The notes below the pieces were generated by a model, which was not told where the DNA came from, did no database searches, and saw nothing but the letters and a program-made list of their open reading frames with translations. Position numbers and translations under genes: made by a program. A stretch of DNA of 64,000 nucleotides, taken from the NCBI GenBank assembly GCA_016928775.1, contig JAFGKD010000086.1, positions 62,001 to 126,000 of the forward strand, written 5' to 3'. This document shows positions 53,563-62,320 of the stretch, in pieces. Positions within the stretch are counted from its first letter, which is position 1, and each line of letters opens with the position of its first letter. This DNA comes from Candidatus Zhuqueibacterota bacterium. GTDB taxonomy: Bacteria > Zhuqueibacterota > Zhuqueibacteria > Residuimicrobiales > Krinioviventaceae.

Positions 53563-54543
53563 ATGCTTTACTTTGGAAAAATTACATTCGTAGCACTGTC
53601 AATTTTACTTGTCCTCTCCTGTGAAAAGCCAGATCGAGCTCGTCTCATCATAGTCGGCGTGAGTCACGGTCCCGGTCATTCCCAAACTTTGGCATTCACG
53701 AAATTCAGGGAGATCCTGGAGCAAAGGAGTGGCGGAAGATATCGCGTCAGAGTGTATCACAGCGCAACCCTGGGTGATGAAAAACAGATGCAGGAGCTGC
53801 TCACCATCGGATCAGCGGAAATGACCGTAACTGGATTGCTCAACATTTACGAGCCGCTTTTTGCACTTTTTGAAATGCCCTACTTGTATCGCGATCGCGA
53901 GCATGTCACGCAAGTGAATACCGGCCCGATCATGGATGAAGTGGCTGCCTCCCTCCTGCCAAATGGCATCCGATTGATCGGCTTTTATGAAAACGGCTAT
54001 CGCAATGTGACCACCTCGAAACAACCAATCAACAGACCGGAGGACCTCCGAGGTCTGATGATCCGCACGCCGGAAAACCCGGCGCAAATCGCTACCTTCA
54101 ACACCCTTGGTGCTATCGCCACACCTATGCCCTTTTCTGAATTGTATACGGCTTTACTCCAGGGCGTGGTCGATGGCCAGGAAAATCCATTACAGCAAAT
54201 CTATTTGAGCCGCTTGTATGAAGCGCAAAAGTACTGTGCCATCACCCAACATATATACAATTCGGCGTATGTCCTCATCAGCGAACGATTTTGGCAATCC
54301 CTGTCGGCGGATGATCAATTGATGATTCAAGCATGTGTACGAGCGTCATCCGAGTGGCAACTCAATTACATGAGAACATTGGATGTCGAGTTGGAGAAAA
54401 AAATAAAAGAAACTGGCATGGAATTTACCTATCCGGATCAGGAACTGTTTCGAAAAGCGTGCCTGCCGGCCTATGAGGCGATCTATGAGAAATTGGGGCC
54501 AAAGGCCAAGAAAATCGTTGAAAAAATACGAGCAACTCGATAA
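53563..54543 (+). CDS. TRAP transporter solute-binding lipoprotein (DctP-type)
   Basis: A periplasmic binding protein. I prefer the ATG at 53563 (MLYFGKITFVALSILLVLSC), which gives a proper lipoprotein signal; an in-frame ATG at 53527 lies at the boundary of repeat fragment G and lacks a ribosome site. The fold is shown by HSATLGDEKQMQELL, PEDLRGLMIRTPENP and MPFSELYTALLQGVVDGQENP. The Arg in MIRTPEN is the position that usually binds a ligand carboxylate, so the substrate is likely a sugar acid. It is 117-153 nt downstream of the large permease gene. Confidence 0.94.
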   Translation: MLYFGKITFVALSILLVLSCEKPDRARLIIVGVSHGPGHSQTLAFTKFREILEQRSGGRYRVRVYHSATLGDEKQMQELLTIGSAEMTVTGLLNIYEPLFALFEMPYLYRDREHVTQVNTGPIMDEVAASLLPNGIRLIGFYENGYRNVTTSKQPINRPEDLRGLMIRTPENPAQIATFNTLGAIATPMPFSELYTALLQGVVDGQENPLQQIYLSRLYEAQKYCAITQHIYNSAYVLISERFWQSLSADDQLMIQACVRASSEWQLNYMRTLDVELEKKIKETGMEFTYPDQELFRKACLPAYEAIYEKLGPKAKKIVEKIRATR

Positions 54544-54587
54544 TCATCAAGAGTCGTTGAAAATACAAGATCAACAGGAATCCGTTC

Positions 54588-54758
54588 ATGAAAAGCTTCA
54601 CGATACTTTTAGCAGCTTTCACTCTTCTCACCGGCTGCGCCTCTGCACCGCCAAAAGTATTCTACATCAACTCCTATCACCCGGGCTACAGCAGCAGCGA
54701 CGCTATCGCCGATGGAATTCGCGAACCATTGTTGCGAGCCAACAATTTTTTATTTTGA
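54588..54758 (+). CDS. 56-residue lipoprotein, probable remnant of a larger binding protein
   Basis: Not a normal-length gene. RBS AGGAATCC precedes the ATG. MKSFTILLAAFTLLTGC is a good lipoprotein signal, followed by VFYINSYHPGYSSSDAIADG. That stretch matches the N-terminus of ABC-type or sensor periplasmic binding proteins, which begin their first beta-strand and helix this way. A stop follows about 20 residues later. It could be a truncated pseudogene or a real small lipoprotein. It lies between the TRAP binding protein and the SSS symporter on the same strand. Confidence 0.65.
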   Translation: MKSFTILLAAFTLLTGCASAPPKVFYINSYHPGYSSSDAIADGIREPLLRANNFLF

Positions 54759-54779
54759 ATCCGTTGGAAAAGGTGTTCT

Positions 54780-56612
54780 ATGAAATTTCATTTCATCGAT
54801 ATCATCATTATCGTTTTTTATATTGTGCTCATCATCGCGGCTGGACTCTTTCTGCGTCGTCGTGCGTCGTCTAATCTGGACGCCTATTTTCTCGGTGGCA
54901 AAAGTATTCCGTGGTGGATCATCGGCACATCGCACGGCGCCAGCGGTTTTGATATCACCGGCACCATGTGGTTTGTCACCATGTTTTTTACCTATGGCCC
55001 AAAAGCAGCGTTTATCCCCTGGGTATGGCCGATGTTTGACCGCATCTTTCGCCAGGTCTACCTTGGCCAATGGATTCGGCGTTCCAATGCCCTCACCGGC
55101 GCCGAATGGATGCGCACGCGCTTTGGCGATGGTCGCGGCGGCAATCTGTCTCATATTGCGGTGGTTATCTATGCATTGGTTATCAGCATCGGCTTTTTAG
55201 GCTATGCGTTTCAAGGGATCGGCAAATTTGCCGAAGTATTTTTCCCCTGGGACCTCGCTTTTGGGCCGTTCGCGTCCAGTGACAGCTATGGCATTATCAT
55301 TTTGGGCATTACCACAATATATCTTCTCCTGGGTGGCTGGTACAGCGTGGTTTTGACAGACTTGATTCAATTCGCCCTGCTCACGGTTGCATCAATTTTC
55401 ATCGGATTCATTGCACTCAACAAGGTGAGTCCGACGGCGCTGGCGCGAGTTGTGCCGGCCAATTGGAGCTCGCCGCTATTTGGTAAAAGCATTGACATTG
55501 ACTGGTCAAGACTCATTCCGCAGCTAAACGATAAAATTGTCACCGACGGCTATTCGCTTTTTGGTATCCTCATTTCCATGTGGCTGCTCAAAGGTCTGCT
55601 CGTCAGTATGGCCGGTCCAACACCAGGCTATGGCATGCAGCATACACTGTCCACTCGCAGTCCACGAGAAACGGCACTTGAAAACTGGTGGATGTCCGTC
55701 GTGCAAATCTTTCCACGCTTTTTTATGATCGCCGGGATTGGTGTTCTCGGACTCGTCTATTTTTCATCGGATATTCAGTCAATGTTAGCCGCTGGGCAAA
55801 GCTTCGACTTTGAGCAGATATTGCCATATGTCATTCGGGATTTTGTGCCGATTGGCCTCGTCGGTATTTTAATAGCCGGACTCCTGGCAGCGTTTATGAG
55901 CACCTTTGATTCGACGGTGAATGCGGGCGCAGCTTATATTGTCAATGACATTTACAAACGGTATCTCAAGCCACATGAACAACCACAACGATATGTTCGT
56001 CTTGGATACCTGGCTTCTATTCTTCTGGTTCTTTTCGCCATTATCACTGGATGGAGAATTCAGTCCATTCACAGCATCACACAGTGGATTGCGGTTCTCC
56101 TCTATTCCGGATATATGGCACCGAATATTCTCAAATGGCACTGGTGGCGCTTTAACGGTTACGGCTTTTTTGCTGGCATGTCAGGCGGCGTCTTTGCAGC
56201 GCTTTTTGTACCGGCTCTGCTCCCATCCCTCACGACGATTTATCATTTTCCGATTATTTTTGTCATCAGTGCCACTGCCTCTGTTCTCGGCTGTCTCCTC
56301 ACACCCCCCGAGTCAGACGATATATTGAAGAAATTTTACCTTGATGTACGGCCGTGGGGATTTTGGCAACCGATTTACGAAAAGGTGGTTGCAGATCACC
56401 CACAAGTTCAGAAAAACAAGCATTTCGGCTGGGATGCCCTCAACATTGTGAACGGCATGATCTGGCAATTCATGCTCACCCTGTTGCCGATCGCTCTCAT
56501 CATTCGGCATCAGCCCTCGATATGGACGGCGTTCGTTGTTCTCGTCGTGACCTCGGTGATGATGAAATTCACCTGGTATGACCGTATCGGCAGGGACAAA
56601 ATTGGCGATTGA
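54780..56612 (+). CDS. SSS-family sodium:solute symporter
   Basis: A 610-residue inner-membrane symporter, somewhat longer than usual. AAAGGTGTT precedes the ATG. Typical segments are LDAYFLGGKSIPWWIIGTSHGASGFDITG split over helices 1-2, TIYLLLGGWYSVVLTDLIQF (helix 5-6, Na+ site region) and AAFMSTFDSTVNAGAAYIVND. The C-terminus has extra helices after PPESDDILKKFY. It probably imports a sugar or sugar acid. It is in the same run of genes as the TRAP transporter and cytoplasmic dehydrogenases. Confidence 0.94.
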   Translation: MKFHFIDIIIIVFYIVLIIAAGLFLRRRASSNLDAYFLGGKSIPWWIIGTSHGASGFDITGTMWFVTMFFTYGPKAAFIPWVWPMFDRIFRQVYLGQWIRRSNALTGAEWMRTRFGDGRGGNLSHIAVVIYALVISIGFLGYAFQGIGKFAEVFFPWDLAFGPFASSDSYGIIILGITTIYLLLGGWYSVVLTDLIQFALLTVASIFIGFIALNKVSPTALARVVPANWSSPLFGKSIDIDWSRLIPQLNDKIVTDGYSLFGILISMWLLKGLLVSMAGPTPGYGMQHTLSTRSPRETALENWWMSVVQIFPRFFMIAGIGVLGLVYFSSDIQSMLAAGQSFDFEQILPYVIRDFVPIGLVGILIAGLLAAFMSTFDSTVNAGAAYIVNDIYKRYLKPHEQPQRYVRLGYLASILLVLFAIITGWRIQSIHSITQWIAVLLYSGYMAPNILKWHWWRFNGYGFFAGMSGGVFAALFVPALLPSLTTIYHFPIIFVISATASVLGCLLTPPESDDILKKFYLDVRPWGFWQPIYEKVVADHPQVQKNKHFGWDALNIVNGMIWQFMLTLLPIALIIRHQPSIWTAFVVLVVTSVMMKFTWYDRIGRDKIGD

Positions 56613-56618
56613 GTTATT

Positions 56619-56628
56619 TTTGCGCAAA
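56619..56628. promoter_or_regulatory. Candidate LacI-type operator TTTGCGCAAA
   Basis: A perfect 10-bp CG-centred palindrome 141-150 nt upstream of the dehydrogenase start, in a 156-nt AT-rich gap that suggests an internal promoter. It shares TTTGCGCAA with the site upstream of the LacI gene. One further TTGCGCAA occurs inside a coding region at 59818, so chance is not excluded. Confidence 0.35.
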
Positions 56629-56768
56629 TCTTGTTTAATTTTTTCGCAAATTGCTTTGATATTTACGCATAAAATTATAAATTGCGCCCATTCGATAGAA
56701 GAAAACCAGATCAGGCACGAGCAAAAGCTTGAGCCGAAGCAGTATAAGCTGGATATTGGAGAAGCGAA

Positions 56769-57731
56769 ATGCAATTGTCTGACATTCGCAATATAACCAT
56801 CCTCGGCACCGGCATGATGGGGCCGGGAATTGCCCTGCTTTTTGCCCGTACTGGATACAACACAATTATTTGGGGTCCAAATGAGGAAGAGGTGGAGAAA
56901 GGTCGGGCTCATTTCAGACACAATGTCAACGATCTTTTAGAACAGGGTATTTTCGAAAAGGCGGAAACAAATCGCTGCTTCACCAAAACCCGGGTCACAT
57001 CCGATTGGCACATGGCGACTCGAGAAGCAGACTTTGTTGTTGAAGCTATACTCGAAATAGTTGAGCTCAAGCAGGATATCTTTGTCAAACTCGAAAATTC
57101 CTGCCCACAACACACCATCCTGACTTCGAATACATCCACCTTGCTGCCCACAGATATAGCCGCCAAAATGCGGGACAAATCGCGTTTTCTCGTCGCGCAC
57201 TTTTGGAATCCGGCGCATTTGGTTCCGCTGGTGGAGGTGTGCGGGCATCCTGGTACGCGTTCCGAGGCAATCGCTTTGACGATGCAGCTTTTGACGAAAA
57301 TTGGCAATGAACCGGTGCACATCAAAAAAGAGCTACTTGGCTTTATCGGCAATCGAATTATGCACGCGATGAACCGCGAGGCCCTGGCTCTGGTCTCGAA
57401 CGGCATTTGTTCCGCCGAGGATATTGATAAAGTCGTGTTGGCCGGCTTTGGACCGCGATTCGCCAATCTTGGATTGCTGGAATATCTCGACTTTGTCGGG
57501 CTCGATCACATCCAGCGCATCCAAAAGTACCTGTACGCGGATTTGGATGTGACACCGGGACCGCTGCCTGTCATCAATGAAAAAGTGAAAAAAGGTGAGT
57601 TGGGCTGCAAAACAGGCAAAGGATTATTCGACTGGTCACATCGCGATCCGGAGGGACCGAGAACCAGACGCGATCAGGAATTTTTGCGGCGGAAGAAAGA
57701 GGAAGAGGCTAAGGCTGAGGCTAAGGAGTAG
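56769..57731 (+). CDS. 3-hydroxyacyl-CoA dehydrogenase-family protein (possibly L-gulonate 3-dehydrogenase-like)
   Basis: A cytoplasmic NAD-dependent dehydrogenase. GGAGAAGCG precedes the ATG. The Rossmann motif is ILGTGMMGPGIALLFARTGY. SNTSTLLPTDIA and AHFWNPAHLVPLVEV hold the catalytic Ser/His/Asn set, and LLGFIGNRIMHAMNREAL begins the C-terminal domain. The family includes 3-hydroxybutyryl-CoA dehydrogenase and L-gulonate 3-dehydrogenase (lambda-crystallin). The sugar-acid context favours the latter (inference). A charged Lys/Glu-rich tail of about 20 residues is unusual. Confidence 0.9.
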   Translation: MQLSDIRNITILGTGMMGPGIALLFARTGYNTIIWGPNEEEVEKGRAHFRHNVNDLLEQGIFEKAETNRCFTKTRVTSDWHMATREADFVVEAILEIVELKQDIFVKLENSCPQHTILTSNTSTLLPTDIAAKMRDKSRFLVAHFWNPAHLVPLVEVCGHPGTRSEAIALTMQLLTKIGNEPVHIKKELLGFIGNRIMHAMNREALALVSNGICSAEDIDKVVLAGFGPRFANLGLLEYLDFVGLDHIQRIQKYLYADLDVTPGPLPVINEKVKKGELGCKTGKGLFDWSHRDPEGPRTRRDQEFLRRKKEEEAKAEAKE

Positions 57732-57748
57732 GGTAGGTGGTTACTGCT

Positions 57749-58696
57749 ATGAATGAGTATATTCTTGTTGTCCTACACAAGACCGATGCGTCTTTTGGCT
57801 GTTATGATGTCCAAAGCGGCAAACAATGTGCTGTGGTCAAAACGCGGCCTTTTCCGCATGAGATTTGTTTATCGCCCGATCGGAAAAAAATTGTCATTGC
57901 TGAAATGGGTGTGCGCGGCGTCGAATCACCTGGCGCCGGCGGCCATACCATAGCTGTTTATGATACTCAAACCCTCAAGTATTTGAGCACGATCGATACC
58001 GGCGATTTTGATCGGCCGCATGGACTCGCTTCCCATAAAAACGGTCAACTGTTCGTCACGAGTGAAGCAAAAAAATATCTGCTCATCTACGACCTCGAGA
58101 GCGAAAATCTTCTCCATGCGGTTTACCTCGATCAGGAGGGCGCACACATGGTGGCCGTGGCACCTGACGGCGAACACGCGTATACGGCCAATATTTTTTC
58201 CAATACGATCACCCAGGTAAAAGTGCAAGCCGGCATTGTCGACAAACAGATAGCCGTTCTTGAACGCCCGGAGGGTATGGTTTTTTCACCCGACGGCAAC
58301 CTGATTTACGTTGCAAACCGGGAGTCGCGTGCCATCTCCATTGTCGATCGACATAAAGGTCAACAAGTTGATACGATAAAAACCGGCCACGGGCCGGCGC
58401 GCGTCGTTTTAACACCAGACGGACAAAGACTGGTTATACCGCTTTATCATTCAGCTGCCGTGCAAATTGCCGACACGACGAGACGACAGGTGACACATAC
58501 CGTAACCGTTGGTTCGCATCCTGCCGGCACGACGCTCTCGCCGGACGGACGGCTGGCTTTTATATCGTGCGAGGACGAAAATCTGGTTTATGTTTTATCG
58601 ATGAGCAGCTTTGAAGTGATTGGCACGATAAAAACCGGCCCCGGATGCGACGCAATGGTATGCCTTTATCGCGATGAGGTTCAAAAAAGCGGGTGA
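57749..58696 (+). CDS. Cytoplasmic YVTN-type beta-propeller protein
   Basis: A seven-bladed propeller-type protein of 315 residues without a signal peptide. I chose ATG 57749 (MNEYILVVL); GTG at 57737 is possible. Repeats include SPDRKKIVIAEMG, APDGEHAYTANIFSNTI, SPDGNLIYVANRESRAISI, TPDGQRLVIPLYHS and SPDGRLAFISCEDENLVYV. This is the 40-residue YVTN repeat type. Similar cytoplasmic proteins include 6-phosphogluconolactonase-like enzymes, so a lactonase between two dehydrogenases would make sense, but this is inference. Confidence 0.87.
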   Translation: MNEYILVVLHKTDASFGCYDVQSGKQCAVVKTRPFPHEICLSPDRKKIVIAEMGVRGVESPGAGGHTIAVYDTQTLKYLSTIDTGDFDRPHGLASHKNGQLFVTSEAKKYLLIYDLESENLLHAVYLDQEGAHMVAVAPDGEHAYTANIFSNTITQVKVQAGIVDKQIAVLERPEGMVFSPDGNLIYVANRESRAISIVDRHKGQQVDTIKTGHGPARVVLTPDGQRLVIPLYHSAAVQIADTTRRQVTHTVTVGSHPAGTTLSPDGRLAFISCEDENLVYVLSMSSFEVIGTIKTGPGCDAMVCLYRDEVQKSG

Positions 58697-58714
58697 TTTT
58701 CTCTTGAGGAAACA

Positions 58715-59746
58715 ATGAAAGCACTGGTTCTTGAAGAATATAAAAAGCTGGTTTACAAAGATGTTCCCATACCCGAGTTTGGCCCGGATGATGTGCTCAT
58801 TCAGGTCAAAGCGTGCGGCATTTGTGGCAGCGATGCGCACGGTTTGGATGGCAGCTCGGGTCGGCGCATCCCCCCGCTGATAATGGGGCACGAAGCCTCC
58901 GGGGTCATTGCCGAGATCGGTGCAAACGTTAAAAGCTGGGCGATCGGCGACAGGGTCACTTTTGATTCCACCATTTATCGATTAGACGATTGGTATACGC
59001 GTCAGGGGATGTATAATCTCAGCGATGGCCGTATGGTGCTGGGTGTGTCGCCCGGTGAGTATCGTCGAGATGGTGCCTTTGCTGAATACGTGGCTGTGCC
59101 GCAGCATATTCTCTACAAAATTCCGGAAGGGGTCAGCTACAATCAAGCCGCTATGGTGGAACCCGCCGCGGTAGCCGTGCACGCCGTCGGTTTGACTCCC
59201 ATAAAGCTCAATGACACCGCTGTTGTTGTCGGCGCCGGTATGATCGGCCTGTTTGTCATTCAAGCCTTAAAGCTGGCGGGCTGTGGTCTAGTCATTGCGG
59301 TGGACGTCGAGCCGGATCGACTCCATCTCGCGACCGCACTTGGCGCTGATTACGTCTTGCAACCAGACAAAGTTGACGTGTCGGCTGAGGTCAAGAAACT
59401 GTCACATGGACGAGGTGCCGACGTGGCCGTAGAAGCGGTCGGCATCGCACCGACGGTTCAGACTGCGATTCAATGTGTCCGCCGTGGCGCGACCGTGACC
59501 CTCGTCGGCAATATATCCTCCAGGGTTGACATTCCCTTGCAGACCGTGGTCACACAACAAGTGCGTCTGCAAGGCAGTTGTGCCATCGCCGGCGAATATC
59601 CGGCCGTATTGGCGATGATCGAAAGCGGACGTTTCAATGTTAATAAAATCCTCAGCGCTACGGCTCCACTTTCCGAGGGCGCGGCATGGTTCAAGCGGAT
59701 TCATCAAAAAGAACCGGGATTAATGAAGGTTATACTCAATCCATAA
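58715..59746 (+). CDS. Zinc-type alcohol dehydrogenase (MDR) lacking the structural-zinc cysteines
   Basis: A sorbitol/threonine-dehydrogenase-like oxidoreductase of 343 residues. TTGAGGAAAC precedes the ATG. Catalytic zinc ligands are present: Cys37 in KACGICGSD, and His59-Glu60 in MGHEASG. The Rossmann motif is VVVGAGMIGLFVIQ. In the loop where relatives have four structural-zinc cysteines (YCGxCxxCxxGxxNxC), this protein has YRLDDWYTRQGMYNLS, with none left, while flanking VLGVSPGEYRRDGAFAEY is kept. The enzyme is probably active but without structural zinc. It overlaps nothing and is followed after 8 nt by a Gfo/Idh gene. Confidence 0.93.
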   Translation: MKALVLEEYKKLVYKDVPIPEFGPDDVLIQVKACGICGSDAHGLDGSSGRRIPPLIMGHEASGVIAEIGANVKSWAIGDRVTFDSTIYRLDDWYTRQGMYNLSDGRMVLGVSPGEYRRDGAFAEYVAVPQHILYKIPEGVSYNQAAMVEPAAVAVHAVGLTPIKLNDTAVVVGAGMIGLFVIQALKLAGCGLVIAVDVEPDRLHLATALGADYVLQPDKVDVSAEVKKLSHGRGADVAVEAVGIAPTVQTAIQCVRRGATVTLVGNISSRVDIPLQTVVTQQVRLQGSCAIAGEYPAVLAMIESGRFNVNKILSATAPLSEGAAWFKRIHQKEPGLMKVILNP

Positions 59747-59754
59747 GCAGAGTT

Positions 59755-60879
59755 ATGGAAAAAATAAAAACCGCCATTATCGGCACCGGCAAAGTGGCTG
59801 ATTTGCACGCCGGAGCATTGCGCAAGGCGGCGGCTTCGGAATTCGTCGCGGTGTGGAATCGTACCTTTGAGCGCGCCGAGCACTTTGCTCGAAAATACAA
59901 CGTTGTCGCTTATCACAGTATCGAAGAAATGATCGAGCGGGCGGGCGTGCAAGCGGCTATTGTGGGGACAACACATCCGTCGCACGCGGAAACCGCCATC
60001 AGAGCCATGCGGGCCGGCGCGCATGTCCTCGTCGAAAAACCGTTGGCCGCCTCGCTGCAAGACTGCGACGCTATGATAAAAACAGCAAAAGAAACCGGTC
60101 TAAAACTCGGTTTGATCAGTCAACGCCGACTTTATCCACCTGTGCAGCGTATTCGCCAGGCCATAGACGCCGGCAAGCTTGATGTGCCGGTGCTCGCATC
60201 GGTCACCATGCTTGGTTGGCGCGATAAAAAATATTATGATTCCGACCGCTGGCGCGGCACCTGGGAGCTCGAGGGCGGCGGCGTTTTGGTCAATCAAGCA
60301 CCGCATCAGCTGGATATTTTCCAATGGTTCATGGGTGACATCGACCAGGTCTATGGCGTCTGGGATAATCTCAACCACCCGTACATCGAGGTCGAAGACA
60401 CGGCTGCAGCAGTTGTCAAATTCAAGAGCGGCGCTCTGGGCACTATTCTTGTCAGCAACTCGCAGAATCCGGCATTGTACGGCACAGTGCACGTTTTTGG
60501 CAAAAACGGTGCCTCGGTTGGCGTGCAAACCGATGGCGGCGCCATGTTCGTTGCCGGCATGTCGACTATCCTCGAAGCACCCTATAACGATATCTGGACT
60601 ATTCCGGGTGAGGAACACTATCGTGAGCAGTGGAAGAGAAAAGAGACCGAGTTGTTCCAAAAAATTAATCCAATGGAATATTTTCATCAACTGCAAATTC
60701 AGGATTTTTGTGAATCCATTTTAAAGGATCGTAATCCAATGATAACAGGGCAAGAGGGTCGGAAAACCGTCGAGTTGTTCACCGCCATTTATCGCAGTGC
60801 GCACGACAACCGGCCGGTTCAATTTCCACTCTCACCTGAATACAATCGAAAGGATTTTGATGGCCGAAAGCTGAACTAA
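59755..60879 (+). CDS. Cytoplasmic Gfo/Idh/MocA-family oxidoreductase
   Basis: An NAD(P)-dependent sugar dehydrogenase without an export signal, unlike the other three Gfo/Idh proteins here. The start at 59755 (MEKIKTAIIGTGKVA) gives the Rossmann motif at once; the longer frame overlaps the upstream gene. The ribosome site is weak. The cofactor motif is EKP (HVLVEKPLAAS), and the active-site segment is VNQAPHQLDIFQW. It closes the catabolic run of LacI, TRAP, SSS and dehydrogenase genes, so it probably acts on the imported sugar acid or its product. Confidence 0.94.
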   Translation: MEKIKTAIIGTGKVADLHAGALRKAAASEFVAVWNRTFERAEHFARKYNVVAYHSIEEMIERAGVQAAIVGTTHPSHAETAIRAMRAGAHVLVEKPLAASLQDCDAMIKTAKETGLKLGLISQRRLYPPVQRIRQAIDAGKLDVPVLASVTMLGWRDKKYYDSDRWRGTWELEGGGVLVNQAPHQLDIFQWFMGDIDQVYGVWDNLNHPYIEVEDTAAAVVKFKSGALGTILVSNSQNPALYGTVHVFGKNGASVGVQTDGGAMFVAGMSTILEAPYNDIWTIPGEEHYREQWKRKETELFQKINPMEYFHQLQIQDFCESILKDRNPMITGQEGRKTVELFTAIYRSAHDNRPVQFPLSPEYNRKDFDGRKLN

Positions 60880-60978
60880 AAATTCGTTCTCATCGCTTTT
60901 TCGGGAGTAAGAAACGGGAGACGGGCAGTCATCTGACGCCGGAAGTAAACGAACGGTCGTACGAAACAGGGTAATACA

Positions 60979-62253
60979 ATCAAACAGGTCACAGTAGTCT
61001 GGATTTTATGGACGCTTCTCCTAACGGCAAACAGTCTTGGGAATCCGAGCGAAAAAGTAAACAAACGAATCATCTCGTTTGAACTGCGCGATCCGCGCAG
61101 CTCATTTGAGTCGAATACAGCGACATGGCAGGCTTTGAATCAAAGCATGGCCCTGGGCATGGATGCTCTTTACGGTTCGAGCACCCTCAAGGACAATATC
61201 CTGTTTCGCGCAGGACTTTTCACCAGCGGCTTGTGGACGAACGCCATGCTGCGCTTTTATTCGCATGAAACCGCACACGAGTACCTTTATCGTGCTAACA
61301 ATGTGCACATTCAGAACGCGCTTGATTTTCAGCAATGGAAAAGCTCCTATATTCCACTGCTGTATTATCCAGGCTGGAAACAAAGTCAAATCAATCCGAA
61401 TGTATTGAACGAGGACGAATTGATGATCGCGACGGTCTCTGGTCTCAATCAGGATGAATTGAATGCCGACGCTGTCCGGCTTTCTTTTATTGAGCGCGGC
61501 GTCATCTCGTTTTACGATGCGCAATCTTATTTACTGACAAAACTGCGCGACGTCGAGTATATTCTCAGATCAGGCTCAGATGAAGCACCCTTTACGCCGG
61601 GACAAAAAATACATCAGTTACAGTACGACGTTTATGCTGAAACACCGCATCTTTTTGATGATGTGAATTTGTACCGTCTCGCCTTGCTGAACAATGGCGT
61701 GAATATCACAAACAAGCAGTTGTTGAACCGGGCGCTGTTTGCCGATCTGTTGTCCTGGCACACGTGGGAAAGCGCCTGGTCGCTTTTCGCGTTTATGCTG
61801 CGCGGTGATCATTCAACTCGGCCACGCGCTCTACGCGTTGGCAAGAATGCCGCCATTCTGCCGCCGCTTTTTTCGCATTATATGACGACCCAGGGCAGTT
61901 TTTTTAATTCCTCGTACGTGCTCGAGATTGGCAACAGGCGGCTTGTAGTCGATATCGGCTCCATGATCGGTTTCACAAATATTAAAGCATTTCAACACTA
62001 CAGAGTAGGTGTGAAAGTCTTGAATATTAAAATGACAAGTTTCTGGCAGACAAGTCCTTTTGCCTTTTTCAACGGTAAAAGTGGATTGAATGTGACCGGC
62101 CACGCTGTCGGTTTTGAGAATATTATTTCACTCTATCGTCATGTCGCGATCACCGCCAGGGCTGAATATAACCGGAATGACCTTTTGGAAAATCTGGTAA
62201 AACATGAAAAAAACGGCTTTCAGCTTGTTTTTGGGGTGCGATCGGCATTTTAG
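60979..62253 (+). CDS. Predicted exported outer-membrane-like protein with HETAH motif, no normal start codon
   Basis: The frame is open from 60949 to 62253. Its N-terminal part (KQVTVVWILWTLLLTANSLG) looks like a signal peptide, but no ATG, GTG or TTG precedes it after the stop at 60946; the first usual start is TTG 61135, inside the mature part. I place the start at ATC 60979, with CAGGG 9 nt upstream, as the best guess; a frameshift or assembly error upstream is the alternative. The protein has FYSHETAHEY, a zinc-protease-like HExxH. The C-terminal 130 residues look like beta-strands ending in Phe, as in outer-membrane barrels. I recognise no family. Confidence 0.55.
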   Translation: MKQVTVVWILWTLLLTANSLGNPSEKVNKRIISFELRDPRSSFESNTATWQALNQSMALGMDALYGSSTLKDNILFRAGLFTSGLWTNAMLRFYSHETAHEYLYRANNVHIQNALDFQQWKSSYIPLLYYPGWKQSQINPNVLNEDELMIATVSGLNQDELNADAVRLSFIERGVISFYDAQSYLLTKLRDVEYILRSGSDEAPFTPGQKIHQLQYDVYAETPHLFDDVNLYRLALLNNGVNITNKQLLNRALFADLLSWHTWESAWSLFAFMLRGDHSTRPRALRVGKNAAILPPLFSHYMTTQGSFFNSSYVLEIGNRRLVVDIGSMIGFTNIKAFQHYRVGVKVLNIKMTSFWQTSPFAFFNGKSGLNVTGHAVGFENIISLYRHVAITARAEYNRNDLLENLVKHEKNGFQLVFGVRSAF

Positions 62254-62320
62254 GGCGGCGAGCAGCGCTCTCTTCAGGATGATACATAAACAGTTGATCC
62301 AAAAATTAAGGAGAGACAAG

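Noticed and set aside
56313..56921. A 202-codon minus-strand open frame
   Set aside because: It straddles the SSS symporter end and the dehydrogenase start on the other strand; low-complexity translation, no domain.
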